Counted from the first letter of the stretch, positions 23,472-31,280 are shown. The stretch: 37,055 bases of DNA from Symbiodinium natans (GCA_905221605.1 CAJNDS010002617.1:224928-261982); one strand, 5' to 3'. Notes: generated from the letters alone by a model not told the origin. Made by a program: numbers and translations.

Positions 23472-23538
23472 TTAGGGTTCAAGGTTTAGGGAGCGAGGTT
23501 TAGGGTTTAGGGTTTAGGGTTTAGGGCGTAGGGTTTAG

Positions 23539-23622
23539 GAGTCCAAAGAATCTTGTGAGGACGAGACAAGAAGTCATGAGCCCAAGTCTAGTCTCTCTAT
23601 AATCCTCGTGCAAGCACCTTGA
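23539..23622 (+). CDS. exon candidate ending in TGA
   Basis: Directly after the G-type units (GGTTTAG) the frame reads ESKESCEDETRSHEPKSSLS and IILVQAP to a TGA. Strongly acidic/serine-rich, convincing in composition, but no pyrimidine tract precedes it. Confidence 0.3.
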   Translation, partial: ESKESCEDETRSHEPKSSLSIILVQAP

Positions 23623-23802
23623 TGCCCCAAAACTGTGAAACCCCAGTCCCAAGAACTTGCAAATCCCCCTAATTCTAGTTTCCATTGCCCGGACGATCCT
23701 AAACCCTATGAACCCATGAACCTATAAACCCTAAACCCCATAAACCCTATAAACCCTAATGAAATCTCTAAAGCGGCATCCTGACGGCCCCGATCTCCCG
23801 AG

Positions 23803-23858
23803 GAAGGAGATGACGATTCTCTGAGCAGCTGCTTTTCCGTCGTGCCACGCCTGGCGCC
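23803..23858 (+). CDS. exon candidate, 56 nt, GTGAAC donor
   Basis: After ATCTCCCGAG the frame reads EGDDSLSSCFSVVPRLA to GTGAAC. Other frames are open too. C-type repeats on both sides (23700-23760, 23885-23985). Confidence 0.3.
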
Positions 23859-23884
23859 GTGAACACAGTGCTCGGGTCACCCCA

Positions 23885-23985
23885 AAGCCTCACACCCTCC
23901 ACCCCAAACCCTAAACCCTAAACCCTAAGCCCAAAACCATAAACCCTAAGCCCTAAGCCCTAAGCCCTAAACCCTAAACCCTCAA
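23885..23985 (-). repeat. C-type array
   Basis: CCCTAAA/CCCTAAG units before the acceptor at 24022. Confidence 0.92.
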
Positions 23986-24022
23986 CGGCATTTAGGGTGA
24001 ATTGCACGCGACCTTCTCGCAG

Positions 24023-24120
24023 CAGAAGGTTGAAGCGCAAAGCGCGCGCAGGGCTGATGGCAGGAGTCAGGAGATGAGCATTGCCACAGTGCAGTCTTTC
24101 CCAAAGGGCCCAATATACCC
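24023..24120 (+). CDS. exon candidate after a strong acceptor
   Basis: GCGACCTTCTCGCAG is followed by QKVEAQSARRADGRSQEMSI and ATVQSFPKGPIYP, running into the G-type array. Basic, unrecognised. The donor is not obvious. Confidence 0.45.
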
Positions 24121-24121
24121 T

Positions 24122-24230
24122 TTGGGGTTTAGGGTTTAGGGTTTAGGGTTTAGGGCGTAGGGTTTGGAGTTTAGGAGTTTAGGGTTTAGGGTTTGGAGTT
24201 TAGGGTTTAGGGTTTAGGGTTTGGGGTTTA
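24122..24230 (+). repeat. G-type array
   Basis: TTTAGGG with TTTGGAG variants; first part of the inferred intron 24121-24910. Confidence 0.93.
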
Positions 24231-24354
24231 GGTGCTTAAGGAGTAGAGCTCCCCTTTGCCGAATAGTTACTAAGAACCTCCCGGCTGCCCCTAGAGGTAC
24301 CTCCTTGCACATGGAGAATCTTTGATGTTTGGGGCAAGAGGTTCGGAGTGGTCT

Positions 24355-24488
24355 ACTTGAAGGTTCATGGTACTTACTAACCAATAAATAACTGTACTTA
24401 TAACCCTACTAATAATACCCCTAAAGGGCCTTATAGGGGTTATCCCAAGTATAAGTAGGGTCATAAGCCCATACAAGTACCTTCAGTT
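24355..24488. mobile_element. family A palindromic element, complete, about 134 bp
   Basis: The left end ACTTGAAGGTTCATGGTACT and right end CAAGTACCTTCAGT are imperfect inverted repeats; the interior folds further. The central CCCCTAAAGGGCCTTATAGG is the reverse complement of the centre of the 30922-31076 copy, so the core is inverted relative to it. Confidence 0.75.
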
Positions 24489-24581
24489 CAAAGCCAGGAT
24501 CGAAGAATGTCTGATAGGCTCTCTGGAAAAGTTGAGTGTAGATAAGCCCATCTGATTGACTCGAAGACCCTCAAGAAGCAC

Positions 24582-24877
24582 CTAAACCCTAAACCCTAAA
24601 CCCTAAACCCTAAACCCTAAACCCTAAACCCTAAACCCTAAACCCTAAACCCTAAACCCTAAACCCTAAACCCTAAACCCTAAACCCTAAACCCTAAACC
24701 CTAAACCCTAAACCCAAACCCCTAAACCCAAAACCCTAAACCCTAAACCCTAAACCCTAAACCCTAAACCCTAAACCCTAAACCCTAAACCCTAAACCCT
24801 AAACCCTAAACCCTAAACCCTAAACCCTAAACCCTAAACCCTAAACCCTAAACCCCTAAACCCCTAAACCCCTAAAC
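24582..24877 (-). repeat. long CCCTAAA array, about 296 bp
   Basis: About forty units with two irregular points (24713-24732) and three final CCCCTAAA 8-mers. With the G-type array at 24122-24230 and the family A copy between, it makes up an inferred intron. Confidence 0.97.
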
Positions 24878-24910
24878 TCCACTCATGTCTTTTGCTGCTC
24901 CTGCTGGCAG

Positions 24911-24991
24911 CTCATGGGCGCAGGGTTAATGCCACGGGGCGGGCCCTTGCCGGCGTCTCTCACCCCTGAGCCGAAGAAGCCTTACGGATAA
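24911..24991 (+). CDS. exon candidate after a very strong acceptor, ending in TAA
   Basis: TCTTTTGCTGCTCCTGCTGGCAG (pyrimidine-rich, 24888-24910) is the strongest acceptor in the window. The frame reads LMGAGLMPRGGPLPASLTPE then PKKPYG to a TAA at 24989-24991. It could be a terminal exon, or another frame could continue. Proline-rich, unrecognised. Confidence 0.48.
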   Translation, partial: LMGAGLMPRGGPLPASLTPEPKKPYG

Positions 24992-24999
24992 TGGTGCAG

Positions 25000-25172
25000 G
25001 GTTTAGGTGGCCTTGAGGGTATGGGGTCGCAGGTTCAGGGTTTAGGGTTTGATTAGGGTTTAGGGTTTAGGGTTTAGGGTTTAGGGTTTAGGGTTTAGGG
25101 TTTAGGGTTTAGGGTTTAGGGTTTAGGGTTTAGGGTTTAGGGTTTAGGGTTAGGGTTTAGGTTTAGGGTTTA
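25000..25172 (+). repeat. TTTAGGG array
   Basis: A few irregular units, then about fifteen perfect ones. Confidence 0.96.
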
Positions 25173-25259
25173 GGATCGAAAGTTCAGACTTCAAGACTTC
25201 CTGCAGCTTCCAGAGAAACCAAGTTTGGGGCTCAAACCCTCGAGCCAAAGCCCGAAAGC

Positions 25260-25460
25260 TTAAACCCTAAAACCCCTAAAACCCTAAACCCCCCCCCCCC
25301 CCCCCCAACACCCTCCACACCCTCCAGAATCCTAAAACCCGAATACCCGCCTAAAACCGTAAAACCCCCTAACACTCAAAACCCTAAACCCTAAACCCTA
25401 AACCCTAAACCCTAAACCCTAAACCCTAAACCCTAAGCCCTAAGCCCTAAACCCTAAGCC
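25260..25460 (-). repeat. C-type array with a C16 tract
   Basis: CCCTAAA units interrupted by a homopolymer near 25289-25304, then about ten regular units. Confidence 0.93.
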
Positions 25461-25493
25461 GCTCCAAGCCCCGCTCCGTGATCTTCGGTGCAG

Positions 25494-25535
25494 AGTCTCA
25501 CCGGGATCGTCCCACCGGATGTTCCGTGCAAAGCC
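25494..25535 (+). CDS. exon candidate, 42 nt, both splice sites good
   Basis: GTGATCTTCGGTGCAG is followed by exactly 14 codons (SLTGIVPPDVPCKA) and a GTGAGA donor. C-type array left, G-type right. Too short for homology by eye. Confidence 0.45.
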
Positions 25536-25548
25536 GTGAGACCGCTGG

Positions 25549-25760
25549 AGGGTTTAGGGTTTAGGGTTTAGGGTTTAGGGTTTAGGGTTTAGGGTTTAGG
25601 GTTTAGGGTTTAGGGTTTAGGGTTTAGGGTTTAGGGTTTAGGGTTTAGGGGTTTGGGTTCTAGGGTTCTAGGGTGTTGGGGTTTAGGGTTCGGGCTTAGC
25701 CAAGGTCTTGAAGCTTTAGGGTTTAGGGTTTTGGGCTTTGAGGTTTTAGGGTTTAGAGCT
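25549..25760 (+). repeat. TTTAGGG array with degenerate tail
   Basis: About fourteen perfect units, then irregular units to 25760. Confidence 0.95.
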
Positions 25761-25854
25761 TCATGACATTCGGGTTTTAGGGGCTGGAGTGGAGGGTTTT
25801 AAGTTTGCGGTCCTAGCGTTCTTGGTCTGTTAACCCAAATTCATAACAAGCCTA

Positions 25855-26178
25855 ATCCCTCAACCCCAGACCCTAAACCCTAAGACCCTAAACCCGATAC
25901 CCTACACCCTAGACCCTAGACCCTAAACCCTAAGCCCTAAACCTTAAACCCAAAACCCTAAGCCTAGACCCTAGTCAAACCCGAAAAGCCCCAAGACTTC
26001 CCAGAGAGAGCCCGAATAAACCTTCCTTCACCTCAAGCCCTGAAACATTTGAAACCCTAAGCCCTAAACCCCTAAACCCCTCAGCCCCTAAACCCCTAAA
26101 CCCCTAAACCCCTAAACCCTAAACCCTAAACCCTAAACCCTAAACCCTAAACCCTAAACCCTAAACCCTAAACCCTCA
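25855..26178 (-). repeat. C-type array, mixed
   Basis: CCCTAGA, CCCTAAG, CCCCTAAA 8-mers and finally about ten perfect CCCTAAA. Confidence 0.92.
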
Positions 26179-26191
26179 ACCCCAGCAAGCT

Positions 26192-26254
26192 TCAGGGTCG
26201 ATGGCTGCTGCCACGTCCGCGCTCTTGGGCTCGCTCCGTCCGCAGGCCGGGTTT
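26192..26254 (+). CDS. weak exon candidate, all three frames open
   Basis: After GCAAGCTTCAG one frame contains ATG at 26200 and reads MAAATSALLGSLRPQAGFQG. The other two frames are open as well, so this is a GC-rich island between C-type and variant G-type arrays rather than a supported exon. Confidence 0.2.
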
Positions 26255-26460
26255 CAGGGCAATGTCGAGTTGTAGGGTTGCAGTTATAGGGCTGTAGGGG
26301 TATAGTTTTATAGAGTTATAGTCTTATGGGGTTATTGGGTTATAGGGTTGCAGGGTTATAGGGTTATAGGGTTATAGGGTTATAGGGTTATAGGGTTATA
26401 GGGTTATAGGGTTATAGGGTTATAGGGTTATAGGGTTATAGGGGTACATGTTGTAGGGTG
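26255..26460 (+). repeat. 8-mer array TTATAGGG
   Basis: About fourteen consecutive eight-base units (26336-26443) with irregular relatives on both sides. A third period length for the same unit family (7, 8 and 9). Confidence 0.95.
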
Positions 26461-26492
26461 TTTTAGAATGATGGGGTTCCAGGGCTAAAGGG

Positions 26493-26570
26493 CTACACTA
26501 GAACCCTAGCACCCTGCAATAACTAACCCTAACCCTTTAGTTATTGCAGGGTGCTAGGGTTCTAGTGTAG
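26493..26570. other. perfect 34-bp inverted repeat, 10-nt loop
   Basis: 26493-26526 and 26537-26570 are exact reverse complements (beginning CTACACTAGAACCCTAGCAC), separated by CCCTAACCCT. The loop and part of the arm consist of telomere-like letters. The absence of any mismatch implies a recent origin or active maintenance. In RNA it would be a long hairpin of small-RNA-precursor size. Confidence 0.95.
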
Positions 26571-26726
26571 GGTGTCAAGGTTATCGGCTACAGGAGGCCT
26601 CATAGTTTAGGGTTTTAGGGTTACGGATCCCTAGACAGGGTCTCGGGTTGAGTGTCCAGTGCTTAGGATACCGTAAGATGCTTGCTCCGAGACGTACTAG
26701 ATGCGCAACCTGATAAGGGGTCCCCT

Positions 26727-26845
26727 AAACCCTAAACCCTCAACCCTAAACCCTAAACCCTAAACCCTAAACCCTAAACCCTAAACCCTAAACCCTAAAC
26801 CCTAAACCCTAAGCCTAAACCCGAAACCCTAAATCCGAAACCCTT
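26727..26845 (-). repeat. CCCTAAA array
   Basis: About fourteen units, degenerating into CCCGAAA/TCCGAAA. Confidence 0.95.
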
Positions 26846-26929
26846 GAGAAGGGCTTCGGTTTCAAAAGGTGCCTCTCGGGTGTTCCTTTTGTCTTCGATC
26901 AACTTTATTCTCGCCTCTTGTGTCCACAG

Positions 26930-27006
26930 CTACGTCAGGACCCACAGAGCCCAACGACTGTACCCGACACCCAAAGACCGTACTTGGAAACCCTTTTGAT
27001 GAATTA
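26930..27006 (+). CDS. exon candidate, strong acceptor and GTAAGT donor
   Basis: TTCTCGCCTCTTGTGTCCACAG is a textbook acceptor and GTAAGTAAGG (27007) a textbook donor. The frame reads LRQDPQSPTTVPDTQRPYLE then TLLMN. The right part (from about 26986, TACTTGGAAACCC) resembles a decayed family A left arm, so the donor may be supplied by the element. Proline/threonine-rich, unrecognised. Confidence 0.45.
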
Positions 27007-27192
27007 GTAAGTAAGGTTAGTAAGTTGGGTTATGGATATTATTGTAGGGCTTCTCGGGGATACTAAGTAGACTTCATATCCAAGCAAGTCTCCTCCTTCA
27101 CATATCGTTAGCCTGGGTTAAGTTTAGAGACCTAGCTGTACATCAGCTTCACAGATACAGGAGTCGCGACCCATGGGCTATGCACCCATATC

Positions 27193-27330
27193 TCCACACC
27201 CTAAAGCCCTAAAGCCTAAACCCTAAACCCTAAACCCGACACCCTAAATTGTTGCGAAACGCGAGAAGGATTCCCTAAACCCGAGACCCGAAACGCCAAA
27301 GCCTGAACCCTGAAGCCTTAGCCTTGAATG
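27193..27330 (-). repeat. short degenerate C-type repeat
   Basis: CCCTAAA, CCCGAAA and CCTGAA units between unique sequence. Confidence 0.7.
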
Positions 27331-27477
27331 GGTAGTAATACGTCTGTGACTTTCGGAGTGGTAGCCCAGTGGTACCCTTTTCCCCCTTTTTTTGTTGGGT
27401 CAAGGTTCCCTTCAAGATTAACCAGCCAAAAAATGGTGCCCTTATTATAATCTAGTTACTGGGGTAGCAAGAGTAAG

Positions 27478-27557
27478 AGCCTATTACCCAAAGAGCCCAA
27501 TACCCTTAATTAAGAAACATTCCTTAAATTGATTTTGGGCTTTCTGGGTATATGCCT
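27478..27557. mobile_element. 80-bp foldback
   Basis: Arms 27478-27514 and 27523-27557 pair over most of their length (AGCCTATTACCC / GGGTATATGCCT, AGAGCCCAA / TTTGGGCTTT, TTAATTAAG / CTTAAATT). It borders the next exon candidate on its right. Confidence 0.65.
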
Positions 27558-27619
27558 ACTCCGGTGTGAAGGAGCCGGCGACCACGGCCCAGTCGTTCAG
27601 GAGCTTGGGTCCTCTTAGG
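27557..27619 (+). CDS. exon candidate with GTGAGG donor
   Basis: The frame reads YSGVKEPATTAQSFRSLGPL plus R and ends at GTGAGG, directly followed by TTTAGGG units. The left limit is unclear because the foldback abuts it. Confidence 0.4.
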
Positions 27620-27621
27620 GT

Positions 27622-27790
27622 GAGGTTTAGGGTTTAGGGTTCAGGGTTCAGGGTTTAGGGTTTAGGGTTGCGGGTTTAGGGTTGCGGGTTTAGGGTTTAG
27701 GGTTTAGGGTTTAGGGTTTAGGGTTTAGGGTTTAGGGTTTAGGGTTAGGGTGTAGGGTTTAGGGTTTAGGGTTTAGGGCTTAGGGCTTAG
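27622..27790 (+). repeat. TTTAGGG array with TTGCGGG and TTCAGGG variants
   Basis: About twenty-two units. Confidence 0.95.
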
Positions 27791-27860
27791 GGTTTGGCTG
27801 GACGCTTGCAGGACCTCTGATTGCTTTTGCAGCCGTAGACCTGATCGCGCCATCCCTGAA
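27787..27860 (+). CDS. hydrophobic exon candidate, limits ambiguous
   Basis: The frame FGWTLAGPLIAFAAVDLIAP is open through the island. Two acceptors (ACGCTTGCAG at 27811, GATTGCTTTTGCAG at 27832) and a GTAGAC donor at 27835 allow different exons. It may encode part of a membrane helix. Confidence 0.3.
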
Positions 27861-28170
27861 CCCTAAACCCTAAACCCTAAACCCTAAACCCTTAAACCCT
27901 TAAACCCTTAAACCCTAAACCCTAAACCCTAAACTCTAAACCCTAAACCCTAGAATCGAATGACCGAACCTTGAAACCTGAAGGCTCTGCAGTTTTAGGG
28001 CTGGGCTTCATTCGGGGGATTCGGGGCTCAGGGGCTTAGTGACAAGCCCTAAGCCCTAAACCCTAAACCCGAAACCCTAAACCCTAAACCCTAAACCCTG
28101 AACCCTTAACCCTTAACACTTAACACTTAACCCTCAACCCTAAACCCTAAATCCTAAACCCTAAACATGT
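27855..28170 (-). repeat. two C-type arrays with a unique gap
   Basis: CCCTAAA/CCCTTAAA units at 27855-27950 and 28048-28170, the second with a TTAACAC block. The gap has no convincing exon. Confidence 0.9.
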
Positions 28171-28196
28171 AGGGTTCATGGGCTAGTTTCCCGGAG

Positions 28197-28251
28197 GAAG
28201 CTGCAGCACCGTGGCCTTTCCTCAACGGAGGCGCCGGCAGCTGCCGCCGTG
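28197..28251 (+). CDS. exon candidate, GC donor
   Basis: After TTTCCCGGAG the frame reads EAAAPWPFLNGGAGSCRR and ends at a GCAAGG donor, the same donor word as the first exon candidate (365-370). A second frame (FPGGSCSTVAFPQRRRRQLP) is also open. Confidence 0.3.
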
Positions 28252-28274
28252 GCAAGGAGATCAGGAGCCGAGAC

Positions 28275-28400
28275 GCAAACCCTGAAACCCTTAAACCATA
28301 AACCCTACGCCCTAAACCCTAAACCCTCAAACCCAAAAACCCTTAAACCCTAAACCCCAAACCCGAAACCCTAAACCCTACTCCACTCGCATTTGCCCTA
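28275..28400 (-). repeat. C-type array, degenerate
   Basis: CCCTAAA, CCCTTAAA, CCCGAAA and CCCCAAA units, ending about 28385. Confidence 0.88.
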
Positions 28401-28464
28401 AATCCCTAAGGCCGTAAAGCCCTAGACGCTAAGCCATGAATATGGCCAGACTGATACGAGCATA

Positions 28465-28698
28465 TTGTTACTAGTGGTACTGCTATTGCTATGTCGTGTT
28501 AGTGTTCTTATTACGTTTCCTGCTATTATTGTTGTTGTTTTTCTTGCATTTCTACAGCCTGTCACTACTATTCGTTTAAGTGAGCGAAACGAACGTATGA
28601 AATGCATTAATGAGCGAGAGAACAAGATATACAACCCAGAGAAAGATATAGGATTTCTGGTGTCTTCTCTTTTGGTATTCAGTCGGCGAACTTTCTAG
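28465..28698 (+). CDS. weak open frame with hydrophobic start
   Basis: 77 codons open from a TTG, not an ATG. The first 30 residues are hydrophobic (LLVVLLLLCRVSVLITFPAI), followed by a charged part (SERNERMKCINERENK). The stretch is AT-richer than the exon islands and has no 7-mers. A reverse-strand frame overlaps. I would not treat it as a gene without expression data. Confidence 0.2.
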   Translation: MLLVVLLLLCRVSVLITFPAIIVVVFLAFLQPVTTIRLSERNERMKCINERENKIYNPEKDIGFLVSSLLVFSRRTF

Positions 28699-28775
28699 TC
28701 CTTAAGGGGCCTTTACTTTGCTCAATATGGCTCTGCTAGCAGCCGTTTGATAATATGGCCGCAGTGAATCCTTGC

Positions 28776-29065
28776 ATGCGGCTTTTCTTATTGCTGAGGG
28801 TGCGGTTTGCTGCGGCGGGCCAATCTCCAGGCTTGTTCGTGGACGCCGGAGGACAAGCGCTTGGACAGCAAGTGTGCTCCGAGAAAATTGAGAAGCGGCT
28901 CGTGGGCGTCAACCTGTTAAGGCGGCAGTGAAGGATGGCGAAATCACGAAAAGCGTCCGCAAGGAGCTGGCGGCAGGGTTTAAAGAGATGAGGGGGCTGT
29001 TCCCAGGGACATGTTCTTTCTATGGAGTGTTCAGCTGTGTTGAGGGTTTTCTAGGGGGAGTTTAG
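28776..29065 (+). pseudogene. gene-like stretch broken by one frameshift
   Basis: An ATG at 28776 opens MRLFLLLRVRFAAAGQSPGL, FVDAGGQALGQQVCSEKIEK and RLVGVN, with TGA at 28929-28931. A second frame, open from 28892 to TAG at 29063-29065, takes over with QPVKAAVKDGEITKSVRKEL and AAGFKEMRGLFPG. The two overlap and join naturally near 28905-28915 by a one-base shift. The N-terminus could be a short signal sequence. An intron or sequencing error could also explain the shift. No family recognised. Confidence 0.4.
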
Positions 29066-29081
29066 TGTTTCAGGTTTTTGG

Positions 29082-29235
29082 AACCCTAAACCCTAAACCC
29101 TAAACCCGAAACCCTAAACCCTAAACGGCCCTAAACCCTAAACCCTAAACCCTAAACCCTAAACCCTAAACCCTAAACCCTAAACCCTAAACCCTAAGCC
29201 CTAAACCCTAAACCCTAAACCCTAAACCCTAAACT
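29082..29235 (-). repeat. CCCTAAA array
   Basis: About twenty units with one CGGCCC interruption. Confidence 0.96.
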
Positions 29236-29278
29236 TTAGGGACCCTGCTGACCTGGCCTGCCCCTTGCGATCTTACAG

Positions 29279-29400
29279 GACCCTCGCCGCAGAATCCCAG
29301 CAACGCCGTGCAGTGGCCCAGCACGGCACGGTGCAGCCGCGACGAGGTGCTGTGCCTCTGGGTAAATTGCTTTGAGGAGTCGTACCGAAAACATGTTTGA
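29279..29400 (+). CDS. exon candidate after a strong acceptor, ending in TGA
   Basis: CCTTGCGATCTTACAG precedes a frame reading PSPQNPSNAVQWPSTARCSR, DEVLCLWVNCFEESYRKHV and TGA at 29398-29400. A GTAAAT at 29362 is an internal donor alternative. Composition is ordinary and convincing; it may be the C-terminus of a protein. Not recognised. Confidence 0.48.
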
Positions 29401-29503
29401 ACGCCCATCAGAAGAATTTGGGTTTTTAGGGGGGGAAAGCTAGACTAGGCTTGTTGGTGCCGGGGGGGACACTGGTGGAGGAAAGTCTAGGACTCCCACT
29501 GAT

Positions 29504-29735
29504 GCCCTAAACCCTAAACCCTAAACCCTAAACCCAAAACCCTAAACCCTAAACCCAAAACCCTAAACCCTAAACCCTAAACCCTAAACCCTAAACCCTA
29601 AACCCTAAACCCTAAACCCTAAACCCTAAACCCTAAACCCTAAACCCAAATTTAAACCCTAAACCCTAAACCCTAAACCCTAAACCCTAAACCCTAAACC
29701 CTAAACCCTAAACCCTAAACCCTAAACACTAAACT
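29504..29735 (-). repeat. CCCTAAA array
   Basis: About thirty units with CCCAAAA variants at two places and one AAATTT break (29645-29653). Confidence 0.96.
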
Positions 29736-29742
29736 CAAGCTC

Positions 29743-29820
29743 CGAGATGGCAAAGCCCTAAAACACTCGAAACAAGGCGAGAGGCCGAGCAAAAAGCTTG
29801 TCAACCCTAGAAGCACTTAA
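29743..29820 (+). CDS. basic open stretch ending in TAA
   Basis: Reads RDGKALKHSKQGERPSKKLV then NPRST. Lysine-rich, possibly a nuclear-localisation-like tail, but there is no clear acceptor, and the frame is also open leftward into the repeat. Confidence 0.22.
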   Translation, partial: RDGKALKHSKQGERPSKKLVNPRST

Positions 29821-29839
29821 GGTGTAGGATTTTGAGACC

Positions 29840-30190
29840 CCTAAACCCTAAACCCCACATCCTACACCCTACAGTACTACACCCCAAATCCTACACCCTA
29901 CACCCGAAACCCTAAACCCTAACCCCTAAAACCCTAATCCCTAAACCCTAAACTCCAAACCCAAGCCGAAACCTCACACTGCGCAGTATTTCAAGGACCC
30001 GAGGGCCACACCCCTACAGGGCCGAAACTTTCTAGGATCTTAGGTTTAGGCCCAGGGTGTCAGGGTTTCGGGTTTCAGACATTTAGGGTTGTAAGCGTTT
30101 CACGGTTTAGGATTAAGGCTTGCTTGTGCGCTGTTCTTGGGATGGGGTTAAGGTGCAGCGTTATCAACGGAGTTTTTGTCAGAGTTCAGT
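29840..30190. other. C-type remnant and unique stretch, nothing recognised
   Basis: C-type units at 29840-29960, then unique sequence with a few G-type words. Confidence 0.5.
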
Positions 30191-30197
30191 TCTCTGA

Positions 30198-30392
30198 GTG
30201 CTAAAGTCCTTTGGCAAGCGCCGGCGTGTCACAGGTATTCGATGCTGCAGCGGACGAGGCTACCTGGGGGCACTAAGCCCCAATAGGGTTCAGGATTTAG
30301 GGAATGGGATGGGACCCCTGTTGAATGGCCGGGCATACTGGAGTACATCTGGGTTATTCATTACAAAGTTTGGTTGTCCAAAAATGTCATGA
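30198..30392 (+). CDS. weak exon candidate, 64 open codons
   Basis: Open from a GTG; a CGTGTCACAG acceptor at 30225-30234 is a likelier left limit. Reads CSGRGYLGALSPNRVQDLGN and GPLLNGRAYWSTSGLFITKF to TGA. No repeat inside. Unrecognised. Confidence 0.28.
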   Translation: MLKSFGKRRRVTGIRCCSGRGYLGALSPNRVQDLGNGMGPLLNGRAYWSTSGLFITKFGCPKMS

Positions 30393-30484
30393 GGTTACTG
30401 GGTGAGAAGGGTTTGGGATCAGATTTTAAATAGTAAACCCTAAACCTTAAACCCCAAACCTTACACCCCAAACCCTAAACCCTA

Positions 30485-30652
30485 AACGGGCCTAGGGTGG
30501 AGCCTGAGCCCCGCAACTACCCTTCAGTGTCAACAAGGCAGCTCGGGGGGGGGGGGGGGATTCCTACAATCTTCATGTTCAAGGATTTGTGCTGGGGTTC
30601 AGGGACTTGTGGCCCAAAGAGCTCTGAGCCTGAGGCCCTAATTAAACCCTAA
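30485..30652 (+). CDS. open stretch with G15 tract
   Basis: The frame reads GPRVEPEPRNYPSVSTRQL, five glycines from a G15 homopolymer (30545-30559), then IPTIFMFKDLCWGSGTCGPK. It is open in another frame too if the homopolymer length changes. Low confidence. Confidence 0.2.
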   Translation, partial: NGPRVEPEPRNYPSVSTRQLGGGGGIPTIFMFKDLCWGSGTCGPKSSEPEALIKP

Positions 30653-30701
30653 ACCCTAAACCCTGAACCCTGAACCCTAGACCCGAAGCCTTAGGGTTCA
30701 G

Positions 30702-30818
30702 GTCTCACGGAACCGGGAAGGTCAGCCTCGGGTACTACTGCTGCGACTATGTCCTCTTTGTCTTACAACGTTTCAAGTTTTTTTAATGGATAAACTTTGT
30801 CATAGTGGGGGCATTTAA
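30702..30818 (+). CDS. weak exon candidate ending in TAA
   Basis: After GGGTTCAG the frame reads VSRNREGQPRVLLLRLCPLC then LTTFQVFLMDKLCHSGGI. No pyrimidine tract. Confidence 0.22.
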   Translation, partial: VSRNREGQPRVLLLRLCPLCLTTFQVFLMDKLCHSGGI

Positions 30819-30921
30819 ACTCAAGAAGGAATAGAAGTTCAAATTTTGAATACTATCCCAAGCATGAACCCTCAGCCCTCAACCCTCAACCCTCAACCCT
30901 AAACCGTTTTAGAGGTCTCCA

Positions 30922-31076
30922 TACTTGGAGGTTCATGGTACTTAATAACCACTTATAACTGAGCTTATAACCCTACTTATAATCGGGATAATCCCTATAA
31001 GGCCCTTTAGGGGTATTATGAGTAGGGTTATAAGTACAGTTGGAAGTGGTTAGTATGTACCATGAATCTTCAAGTA
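30922..31076. mobile_element. family A palindromic element, complete, 155 bp (longest copy)
   Basis: TACTTGGAGGTTCATGGTAC and GTACCATGAATCTTCAAGTA are inverted repeats (18 of 20). Inside, AACCACTTATAACT / AGTTGGAAGTGGTT and TTATAACCCTACTTATAAT / ATTATGAGTAGGGTTATAA continue the stem, so nearly the whole element folds. No coding capacity. Confidence 0.85.
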
Positions 31077-31085
31077 GAGATTCAA

Positions 31086-31169
31086 GTCAAGCAGCTTGGG
31101 AGAGCACGCCGCGCATTCGGGCCAGTGCAAACGGTCTCTGACTCTTTCGACGCGGCGCCGCGGTCTTGA
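31086..31169 (+). CDS. weak exon candidate ending in TGA
   Basis: Reads VKQLGRARRAFGPVQTVSDS then FDAAPRS. A second frame is open to 31208. It starts at the edge of the family A element, with no clear acceptor. Confidence 0.22.
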   Translation, partial: VKQLGRARRAFGPVQTVSDSFDAAPRS

Positions 31170-31218
31170 AATCAATGCCTCCCTACGCTGGCCGGTGGGA
31201 CCGCGCTCTAGGCTTTGC

Positions 31219-31280
31219 CCTAAACCCTAAACCCTAAACCCTAAACCCTTAACCCTAAACCCTAAACCCTAAACCCTTGA
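31219..31280 (-). repeat. short CCCTAAA array
   Basis: Eight units, one CCCTTAA. Confidence 0.93.

Noticed and set aside
26336-26443. CRISPR-like array
   Set aside because: Eight-base units without spacers; simple tandem repeat in a eukaryotic context.
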